A stretch of 64,000 bases of DNA from Sinonovacula constricta (taxonomy: Eukaryota > Mollusca > Bivalvia > Cardiida > Solecurtidae), in the NCBI GenBank assembly GCA_007844125.1, contig CM017567.1, positions 40,978,190-41,042,189 of the forward strand, given 5' to 3'. Position 1 is the stretch's first letter. Each line of letters begins with the position of its first letter. The position numbers were made by a program, and so were the translations under genes. Below the pieces are notes generated by a model, which saw only the letters and a list, made by a program, of their open reading frames with translations, was not told the DNA's origin and did no database searches. Below are positions 13,913 to 22,800 of the stretch, one piece after another.

Positions 13913-14272
13913 TCAAAAAATCTATCCTTAATCGTCTTCGCTATGGCCATTCACTGCCTTATTCATTACTTTCTCCTCAATCGTTTTCTCTATGGCTATC
14001 CACTCTCTTACTCAAAACCTGCTCCTCAATCGTCTTTGCTATGGCTATCCACTGCCTTACTCATTACTTTCTCCTCAATCGTCTTCTCTATCGCCATCCA
14101 CTGCCTTACTTATTATTTCTCCTCAATCGTCTTCTCTATCGCCATCCACTCCCTTACTAATTATTTCTCCTCAATCGTCTTCTCTATCGCCATCCACTTT
14201 CTTACTCATTAATTCTCCATAATCGTCTTCTCTATGGCTATCCACTGCCTTACTAAAAAAATCTATCCTTAA
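13913..14272 (+). repeat. Degenerate terminal units of the satellite
   Basis: The array edge holds two related junctions, 'ctcaaaaaatctatcctta' near 13913 and 'ctaaaaaaatctatcctta' near 14253, about 340 bp apart, each preceded by similar units. The last segment is therefore itself a duplication of the edge. Unit identity falls sharply here, as is usual at satellite borders. Confidence 0.75.
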
Positions 14273-14330
14273 ACATATCAGTACATTTTATTATTTAAAT
14301 TATTGAGAATAAATATAAAAAAAAAAACCC

Positions 14331-14960
14331 AGATAGATTCACAGGCTCTTCAGGACTCGAAAGCTGGTTCGATCCTATTTCAGAGGCATATGAAGAAGTG
14401 TTGCTACATTTCCTCTATGTCGGCTTCGAACAGAGGCCTATCCGCGACCAAAAGTCCGCTTTCTTTGCAGATCGTTTACGCATTACGGAGACATTTTTGA
14501 GGCAGTCAGCCCTAAGATAGAGCCAAAAGCTTTGCAGCGGTTAAAAGCTGGTTCGATCCTTTTTCGGATGCCTACCAAAAAGTGGTGTCACATTTCTTCT
14601 ATGTCGGCCTTGTCGGGGTTGGAAAGAGGCCTGTACGCGACCAAAGATCACTTTTTTGTAGATTTCCTTTCACTTACGGAGACATTTCTCAGACAGTCAA
14701 CCCCAAGATAGATTCACGGGCTCTTCAGGACTCGAAAGCTGGTTCGATCATCTTTCAGACGCATATGAAGAAGAAGTGTTTCATTTTCTCTATGTCGGCC
14801 TTGTCGGGGTTGGAAACAGGCCTATCCGCGACCAAAAATACACTTTTTTGCAGATTTTATTTTATCAAATATGGACACATTTTTCACATAGTCAGCCCCA
14901 AGATAGAGCCGAAGGCTCTTCGGGACTCGAAAGCTGGTTCTATCCTTTTTTAAAACAGAT
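14331..14960 (+). repeat. Tandem repeat of about 190 bp, 3.5 copies
   Basis: The landmark 'agatag...ctcgaaagctggttc' occurs near 14331, 14515, 14706 and 14901, spacings of 184, 191 and 195 bp. Units also share 'ctatgtcgg' and 'cgcgaccaaa'. The sequence is unrelated to the adjacent satellite. Short open frames inside it look incidental. Confidence 0.85.
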
Positions 14961-15023
14961 ATGCTTTATTCACAATATTTGTTTATTACTCATGTGTGTC
15001 AGAATCGGAATAATACTTTCATA

Positions 15024-15306
15024 ACAGTACACGATGTACAATAGTACTAGATGTACAATAGTACTAGATGTACAATAGTACAAGATGTACAATAGTACAC
15101 GATGTACAATAGTACATGATGTACAATAGTACAAGATGTACAATAGTACAAGATGCACAATATAGTTCCTGATGTACAATAGTACACGATGTACAATAGT
15201 ACATGATGTACAATAGTACAAGATGTACAATTGTACAAGATGCACAATATAGTTCCTGATGTACAATAGTACACGATGTACAATAGAGTACAAGATGTAC
15301 AATAGT
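15024..15306 (+). repeat. Minisatellite of 15-16 bp ('gatgtacaatagtac')
   Basis: About 17 near-perfect copies of gatgtacaatagtac(a/t), with two longer variants containing 'tatagttcct'. Each unit contains the near-palindrome 'gtacaatagtac'. Reverse-strand open frames here are translations of the repeat. Confidence 0.9.
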
Positions 15307-15550
15307 GCGCGCTGTTTTATTGAGTTTACCGTGCTGCTGTAGGGTGCCTGAACCACAGTGGTATGGTGGCGCAGTCGGTCATTCTCTCAAAAGGGCAAAA
15401 TTGGCTATTTTTAATCACTGATTTTTTTTTTATTACAAACGTAAAATTTGGAGACTTTTTATGGTAAACAATTATGATTACATTCTTTCACCTTATGTAG
15501 AAAAAAATCGTTTGCAATTAGTTCTAGGTTAATCTTTTCACATACTGAAC

Positions 15551-15680
15551 TAATTAGTAGGCGACTTGAGATTTGTAACTTGAGATTTGTAACTTGTAAG
15601 GGAACACACAATTTGTGACTTGAAAATTATGACTGGAGAATTATGACTTGAGATTTGTAACTTCCAAACTGTATGCGAGA
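15551..15680 (+). repeat. Short degenerate tandem repeat ('gacttgagatttgtaa')
   Basis: Several imperfect copies of a 14-16 bp motif 'cttgagatttgtaa', with 'ttatgac' variants. It is followed at 15805-15838 by a short 'caactgcaactg' run. Confidence 0.5.
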
Positions 15681-15935
15681 AATCATAATAATTATCCAGG
15701 AAGTAAGATATGCATTCAATTTGCAAATTGAATATTGGTGGATATGCCCTTCCATACATGTATACTCGTAATCAGTCCAATTGTGAGATAGAAATGTTTT
15801 TCGTGCAACTGCAACTGCTGCAACTACTGCAACTGCAAAAGTGGACAGTGTAAGCATTTATAATCGCGTACAAGCTGGTGATGCCATCATATTTAATGTG
15901 TTGGAGCTTAGTAGACTAATTCTGACAGTCCTTAA

Positions 15936-18705
15936 ATGGTGAGTTACTTTAATAATAACAATGTAATTTTATTTTTTTTTGAAACATTTACCTTAAGTCA
16001 TTTACCTTAAGTTTCTTTCGTAGACAAATGTCAGAAATTAATACTTCAAAAAGAAAAAATGACACTTATTTACTTTGTTTACATTTACTACAGGCAAGCC
16101 CTCGGCAGCAATGCAGTCGAAAGAGGGAGAGTGTAAGTTAATTAACAATTTTTATCATTAAAATCTCAATTTTTGTTATTTGTTTCTGATGTGACAATTG
16201 TGGTCATTAAAGCGACGTCCAGTGATTTTTGATGTAGGAAAATTCTAGCCAAACTGCAGGACAACTGCAAGTGGAACCTCCCCACATGAAAGTGTGCTTA
16301 CCGACTGGAACTTGTGGTTAGAGCCATGTGGTTAGACCCATGTGGTCAGAGAAGTCATCAAACTCCACCAATCGACCACATAGGCACCCCTGCAATTCCT
16401 GCTCTTTACCATTGGTTCATTGAAATCATAAAAGTTAAGTGTGCTATAATAAAATTGCACTGTCAATGGCTTTATTAAACAGGATGATTATATGAAATCA
16501 AAACAACAACAACAAAAACTAAAGAAACCCAACACATTTCTAACAGTTATTTTTTCAGTTATAAGTTTGAAAAATAAGCATATTTTATAGTGTCAGAGCC
16601 TAAACTGCCTTGCTAAATATTTAGATTTGGAAGAAGCCTGTTGTAAAACACTATCAGATTTTACTGTAAAACTTTCATTAAAGTCGTGTTGGGATTCTTA
16701 CATTGAAGAGAATGATTGAATATGTTACTGTCAAACTGTAAGTGAATGCCCTCAGGAGATAAATGATTTTTTTTTTTCAGGTGTTAAGGTATAGTGCTGT
16801 TAACTTATTTACGTTATTTTTCTCAAGTTCAAACTGTAATTGTAGAAAAAAACATCAGCCATAAGTAAAATGACTTTGCATATGTTATAAATCAGAAGAC
16901 TTAATCAGTTTTGTTAAAATTATAAACATTATCAAATATTACTTTGTTGTATTGCTAAGAGAAATTAAAACTGTGCATATTTGTATTAACAGTCTGAGGA
17001 GGGGTCACAATTGCCTCCGTCAGAAGAGGGGGCACCAACACCTTGGAGGCAAAGCAGGCAGAATGGTGGCCTGCAGGAAAGGTCCAGGGTAAGTGGCCCT
17101 TTACAAAGTTGCCTTACCTAGAGCTAGGCCAATTTAAGATAGAAATCTTACTTTTAGTAAAACATCAACCATATTTAAAGTGACCTCACATATGTAATAA
17201 ATTTATAAGTTGTGTTAAAAATAGAATGTTTATTAGGTATTACATTGTAGCATTGCTAAGAGAAGTTTGCTATGATAAATTAACACTGTGCATGTTTGTA
17301 GGATGAGCCCCCAAGAAAAAAAAGACGCCAGGATGGAGTCCAGGAGAAAGGAGAGCCACTAGTCAGGCCAATGTAAGATATTATTGAATTTAATACGCAT
17401 TTCTTCTCCATCATGGGCATGAGTATGACTGTCTTTGTGAAAGTGGCCTAGTCAGTGTTTAATATATTAACTTGAGGCATAGATCCACACATCTTTATTA
17501 AAATTATTGCACAACTATTAAGCCAGCCAATTTGAAACTATTTTTTGTACTAAGAAGTCGAGCTTTCTTTGGTGTATTGCCATGCACAGTCAGTTAAACC
17601 AATAAACAAGATGAAAAACCAAGAAACGCCATATACAGTAGGCTGTCCTCTTTATTTCTTTGTGAATAGCTATAAATGACAATGAAAATATATTTAAAAC
17701 AAATGAAACAAAACAATAATGAAATGACAAAAGAAAGGCTTGATAAATGTCTCTCTTACTGATGTACATAATCTCTGACATTGCCATGGAGTCGCATGTG
17801 CTATAATTATGCATTAATTTCAAAAATGCGCACTTTTTAATAGAGAAACTGGATAACCTATCATTCTTACAATGAAAGTCAGTCAATATATATTATGCTT
17901 GCATCAGGGTTTTGCAGGGGTTGTGCCAAAATTCAATAATTGAACAAGGAAAACTGCTTGTAATGAAGGTTTCCAAAGACTGAAGAGTATTCATTCAGAA
18001 GAAATAACCCCATAATCCTGTAAAACGAAGCCTTCCCAAAAAATTAATGCTGTATATGTACATGTTACATGACATATGGCATTAAAAAAAATGATGCAAC
18101 TATTTTGATGCTCTCCATCTATTGTTGTGTAATGATGACAATGTTGGGCCACACTCACATCGACTTGGCCTGACCACCAACACTTATATAAAGTACACAG
18201 CTTAGAGGTAGAGCATGCAGTTGCAGATTTAGGGGCCCCGTGTTCAATCCCATGTTCGATAAAATTGAAGAATTAAAAATTTGTAGAAATCATTTGCCTT
18301 TGTGGCACTTATTTAGGTGTTGTCTATATTGAAAGCCCTACTAACATATTGCTATTGATTTTGTACACATTATTAAGAATATTTAAAACTAGATTTAATC
18401 TTGTTAGAGTCATATATACTTTGCACTTTGGAGGTTGCATTCAAGCTTTTCCTACTTAGCTTGTGAGCACTTTTACAGGGTAAATGAAGCCGCTTACTAG
18501 CTCGGACATATTTAAGCAGTATCTGGTGGTGGGGGGAGGGGGTATTTAGCATATTTGATGATAGTTCTTGTTTTAAAACATTTACAACTGTAACCATGTA
18601 CATAAAAATCATTTGCTATTGACACATTGTTGAAAACACATATTATCAACATAAAATATTCTGTAGTTATCTTTGTTTTTAAGGAACGTTTCTGAGAAAC
18701 CTTGA
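15936..18705 (+). CDS. Tentative small spliced gene, basic nuclear-type peptide (76 aa)
   Basis: Assembled from splice signals; no single long open frame exists. Proposed coding pieces are 15936-15938 (ATG at the exon edge, donor gtgagt), 16094-16132, 16993-17088, 17302-17372 and 18684-18705 (TGA). Acceptors are tactacag, attaacag, tttgtag and tttttaag; donors are gtaagt, gtaagt and gtaaga. The lengths 3+39+96+71+22 sum to 231, a multiple of three, with no internal stop. The peptide starts MASPRQQC, is rich in S/E/Q/R, contains PPRKKRR (resembling a nuclear localisation signal) and ends NVSEKP. A second frame is also open across the first four exons (15787 to a TAG at 17360). The coding frame and the 5' end are therefore uncertain, and a non-coding transcript is possible. 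I recognise no family. Confidence 0.4.
16190..16402 (-). mobile_element. Degenerate tRNA-derived SINE (family 1)
   Basis: Weak match, in reverse orientation, to the better copies at 22257 and 32529. Order preserved: 'gtgacaattgtggtcatt', 'gtccag', 'gaacctccccacatgaaag', 'cgactgg', then 'ccacat aggcacccc'. Its tRNA-like head is badly eroded. Confidence 0.5.
16840..17372 (+). repeat. Tandem duplication of an intron-exon unit
   Basis: The intron before 16993 and the intron before 17302 align over about 150 bp. Shared blocks include 'aaaacatca(g/a)cca', 'attgctaagagaa' and 'actgtgcat(a/g)tttgta'. The exons that follow also align: WRQSRQNGGLQER in the first and PRKKRRQDGVQEK in the second. The offset is about 310 bp. 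Confidence 0.65.
17373..18683. other. Proposed last intron of the tentative plus-strand gene
   Basis: AT-rich and without recognisable coding exons. A 98-codon reverse open frame at 17590-17886 has no splice support or recognisable motif. The only repeat I see in it is the SINE fragment at 18190-18330. Confidence 0.4.
18190..18330 (+). mobile_element. Degenerate tRNA-like SINE fragment (family 3)
   Basis: 'gaggtagagcatgcag...ccccgtgttcaatccc' resembles tRNA box A and box B. The downstream 'aaaattgaagaattaaaaatttgtagaaat' parallels the better copy at 53405-53720. Diverged. Confidence 0.4.
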
Positions 18706-18867
18706 TGAAACCTCCAGAATTCTGTAGATAGGGACCAATAGCAGTCTTGTGTGAGACACCAACTGTGGGACAAGAAAGGACTGAATTGTGTTTAACTTAT
18801 TTTGTTGGATTTTGTTTTATGAATGCTCTTTAAAAATTGTTGTTTTATTGTTTGTTATTGTTTATGG

Positions 18868-18911
<44 letters not shown>
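18868..18911. repeat. (AT)n microsatellite
   Basis: About 22 uninterrupted AT dinucleotides. Confidence 0.95.
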
Positions 18912-18913
<2 letters not shown>

Positions 18914-19030
18914 AATATAAACAAAAAGGCTATTCTGTGTTATTTTTAATTTTATAATCAAAAGTGGAAAATTACAAATTCATTGAAAGAATATTGCAGT
19001 TCCTCCAATGAAGTTTTCATATTATACATT

Positions 19031-19343
19031 TTTGTTTGTTGGGTTTATCGTCCCACCAACAGTATTTCAGTTATCTGGAGACGGTGTCCACTTGAAGCAG
19101 ATATAGTGCTGCCTTCACTGTGTATAGCATGCCGTGAACACCTGGCATGATACCACACCCAGTCACATTATCCTGACACCGGGCCAACCAGTCGTGGAAC
19201 TACCCTTATATTTGCTTGAGCGTTAGCAAGGGAGCTATACCACTACCATTTTTAACGACTTTGGTATGTCGCGGCCCGGGATCGAACCCGGGGCCTCCCG
19301 TACCTGGAGCCGACGCTCTACCGATTGCGCTTCCAGGTCCGGT
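19031..19343 (-). mobile_element. tRNA-derived SINE (family 2), intact, with target-site duplication
   Basis: Read on the minus strand, it opens with a tRNA-like head, 'gcgcaatcggtagagcgtcgg' (box A region) and 'gggttcgatccc' (box B). It continues with a body ending in 'gatgggacgataaaccc'-like sequence and a tail 'aacaaac'. It is flanked by an 11-bp perfect duplication, tatacattttt, at 19023-19033 and 19345-19355. Other copies lie at 22779, 23375, 31453, 35298, 40808, 43976 and 52973. Confidence 0.85.
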
Positions 19344-19792
19344 CTATACATTTTTAACATAAACACAAACTTTACAAGTGTATTTATGTGGTATTGAATC
19401 TGCAGCTTTCATACAATAAAGGCTGTATCTAACAGTTTATCCATGTAACAATATCCTCTGTAAACTTAAACTTTAACTTAAGATTAGACAATTTTAAACA
19501 CAACCTAAATTGTAAGATAATATAAATAATGAAATAAATCGCTTTAAATGCTCATTCTAAATCTATAAATAAGAATGATTAGTACTGATGCTAAAAATCA
19601 ATATCGACTTCAGAGCGAATTATACGAATGGCAAAATAATGTGATCTCAACAACAAGTGGTCATGTGTTTTTTAAATAACAAAATGCGCAACCAAGCTCA
19701 GATAGATTACACATGTTTGTAATGATAAGTGGGGTGTTATGCTTCACTTTTCAAAATTAATAAACAGCATTTCCTGGGACCTCTTCATACAA

Positions 19793-19798
19793 TTTATT
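19793..19798 (-). terminator. Likely poly(A) signal of the zinc-finger gene
   Basis: AATAAA on the minus strand, about 70 bp past the TGA at 19867. It is the first canonical hexamer downstream of the stop. Confidence 0.5.
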
Positions 19799-19866
19799 TG
19801 GTAGTTTGGAAAGAAAAAAATATCCAAACTGTCGGTTTCAAATGATGCTTAAACTTTATAACACTT

Positions 19867-22800
19867 TCATGTATTCTGGGCAAACCTTGAGCTAAGTGTC
19901 AACAAAGTTTGTCCATTTTCAACTTTCAGGTCATAATCTGACACCTCACTTGAATCTATCACATCTCCTTCAAGGGTCTGCTCACTTGTATCTATCACAT
20001 CTCTTTCAAGGGTCTGCTCCATTAACCTACCTTCCTCCTCTTTCTTCTGCAAATTCTCATTATTCTCAGAGACCTGCTCAATTGTAACAGAACTTGTTCC
20101 ATTTCCCGCCTCAATTGATGAAGCAGGGATCAAAATGTGCTTCACTGAATCACTACTCTCGCCTGATGATAACTGGACGTGAACTTCTCGTAAATCTGGA
20201 ACCAAATTCCCGACACCATCAGAGGATGTTGGTATAACAATATGACGGACAATGGTGTCGGAAGAGTTGGTTCCCATATCTGCTTCCTGCAGGGCCCAAC
20301 TGGTTCCTGGCTGTTGTGTAATAATGTACTGCTTCACCGACTCGCCCGAGACTGCATCTTGATCGTCACCATCAGTTACAGGTATAAGAATCTGCCGTCC
20401 TTCGAAGTTGACAATGCTGAATTCTGAAGTCAGACCTGTGGTTAGAGAAAAAGAAAACGAATTGTTAATATTGGAAATTACTTAAAAGGAACAGACCTGC
20501 GTAAGAGAAAAACAGAAAATGGAAATTTTTTAACACAAGTCTAAAGAAATGTTTAGGATCTTAAAAAAAATGTTGAATGGGTCAGTTGATGTTTAAATAT
20601 AAAAATTTATTGTTTTTAAAATAATTGACCAGGAAGTAAAATGATGGCAAAAGTAAAAGCGATATACATTAAAGAAAGCAGGATTATGAGAAATGCATGT
20701 ATTAGTAATCCTTTTTGTTACTATCAAAAAAAAGAATAAACTGGTAAGTGAATTTCAGAAAACTATTGGTTTGGTTTGCTGATACATCGCATCAACAAAA
20801 TCATGGTCAGATTGGTGGAAAAGATCCAGTCAGCATAGAAGCAGTGCAATCTTTGAGATGACTTCTCACCTTGCAAGTTCTTTCTTTGACTGGTAGGTAC
20901 ACAAACCCTTGATGCAGCTAGATAAGGAGTTAGAAGTTGGCTGCTTTGGAAGTCAAAATGCAAGCTTTGATATATGGGCACAAGGTTTCAAATTTTGGAC
21001 ATAAAGTTTACCTGTTCTATAACATATCTCACCTTGCACAGTATAAACCTCCCCTACATCAGCCCCCTGCAATTGACTGTCAGAACCAATCGTGATTGTC
21101 TGAATGGCACTGATATTCTCATCTACCATCTCTTCATGCAGAACCCCTTGGTCTTTACCCCCAGCCACTCCATCAAACTGCTGTCCAAGAGGTGCCATGT
21201 TGTCATCTGACATCGGCCGGGTGATCAAGTCATCCTCGTGAGTGCGGACATGTCGCTGAAGAGCGTATTTGGTGTTGAAGTCCTTGTTGCAGGCCAAGCA
21301 TTTATGTGCTCGTGGGTTGAAATGGATTGTTTGTTGATGCCTAATCTGGACTGCTCGTGTCTTGAACATCTGTCCACAGATGTGACATTGGTAGGAGCGG
21401 GTTGTGGAGTGGACTGACATGTGCTCCTTCAGGTGGGCCTGTAAAGAATAACAATTACTTCATGTGTTACAGAACTTAGTTTATTGCATCAGATCTTAGT
21501 TAATTGCAATCAAAACTTAGTTTATTGCAATCAGATCTTAGTTTATTGCAATCAGAACTTAGTTTATTGCAATCAGAACTTAGTTTATTACAATTAGAAC
21601 TTAGTTTATTGCATCAGAACTTAGTTTATTGCAATCAGATCTTAGTTTATTGCAATCAGATCTTAGTTTATTGCAATCAGAACTTAGTTTACTGCAATCA
21701 GAACTTAGTTAATTGCATCAGAACTGAGTTTATCGCAGCCCTATCATGCTAACTAGTAATTTATTAAATTTTTTGTACTGTTTTTTTTAAATACATCACA
21801 GCAACCAATTATTACCATTATACTTTCCCGCTATTTTGGTTAAGGAAGACCTCAGACAAATGTCTCTGAAAACAACCAGTGCAAAACTGAAAGACCTTCC
21901 TGCAATTCCTTTGCCCCAAACGAGACTTGAACTAACATAGTGAGAGGCTAAGGAGTCAGAGAAGTTACCAGTAAAGTTACAAGTAGACGACTACCAATAG
22001 GCCACAGGTGCACCCTGGTATTTTTTATGAATAATGTATTCACAAGGCGTATATTACCGCATGTTGATTAGAAGACATACAAGGCTGTTGAGTTTAGAAC
22101 AGCTCAAAAGTTCCAGTAGTTAAAAACATTTGAAAAGCTTAGTGAGGTTCTTGACTCTTCCAATTGTAAAGACATAACAAATCTTTAGAAGAGACGCATG
22201 TTTACATAGAACCTAGTGACCAAAAGTAATATTTTATTTTCAAATATTGTGTTTTGTTTTTGTTACATCGCACAGTCACAATTATGGTCATATTGGCAAC
22301 GTCAAGCTAATTATTGGTGGAGGAAGACCCCGGACTTCTATCTAGGTAAAACCACTGGCGCACTGCAGGTTAGCTGGAAAACCTCCACACATGAAAGATC
22401 TTGCCCCGACCGGGACGCGAACCTACACGGTGAGGGGCTGAGGAGTTTCAAGTCATTGACTCTAACCGCTCGGCCATGGGCACCCCCAAAAATTTTGTTT
22501 GTTTTTAGTTACATCACACCGACACAATTATGGTTCTACTGGCAACATCCAGCTAATTATTAGATAACGGAAGACTTCAGACATATGTCTGGGTAGACCC
22601 TCCAACATGAAAGGTCTCTCCTCGACTGTCGATGACCCTAACTGCTCAGCCACTGGCGCCCCCAACAATTTTACTTGCTGTGACTTAATCGCTTTAAAAT
22701 GCATAGCTATTGTATATTAACAATACTGAAAAACTTTGCTAACTGTATTTAGCTCAGTGGCTTTCAATGTTGGTCCAAGTTTGTTTATTTGTTCATTGAG

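Larger units (their letters stand above)
1..14272 (+). repeat. Long 48/49-bp satellite (minisatellite) array, left end outside window
   Basis: About 14.3 kb of head-to-tail units. The commonest forms are 49 bp (with 'cattactttc', 'cataactttc' or 'caaaactttc' in the middle) and 48 bp (with 'cattatttc'). A 56-bp variant containing 'ctctcttcaatcctctttttc' recurs as an interspersed marker. Counting one 48-bp unit gives 16 C, 4 G, 20 T and 8 A, so the plus strand is 75% pyrimidine and strongly C-over-G skewed. Each unit carries one CpG. Single-base variants (ggc/gtc/cgc after 'ctctat', cactgcc/cgctgcc/cactccc, caatcg/cagtcg) are shuffled between units, as expected from unequal crossover and conversion. 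The long open frames in it follow from the unit having few stops. The array decays at its right end into units with runs of A. I see no unique spacers, so it is not CRISPR-like. Confidence 0.97.

Noticed and set aside
394..14222. Dozens of forward open frames (73-1057 codons) in the left 14 kb
   Set aside because: They are translations of the 48/49-bp satellite in rotating frames, ending where a unit supplies TAA; no splice or start context distinguishes them.
1..14272. CRISPR array
   Set aside because: Units are contiguous repeats without unique spacers, and the sequence is eukaryotic.
15047..15356. Tyr/Ile/Cys-rich reverse frames
   Set aside because: Direct translation of the gatgtacaatagtac minisatellite.
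17590..17886. 98-codon reverse frame
   Set aside because: No splice signals, no recognisable motif and AT-driven composition; it lies in the proposed intron of the plus-strand gene.
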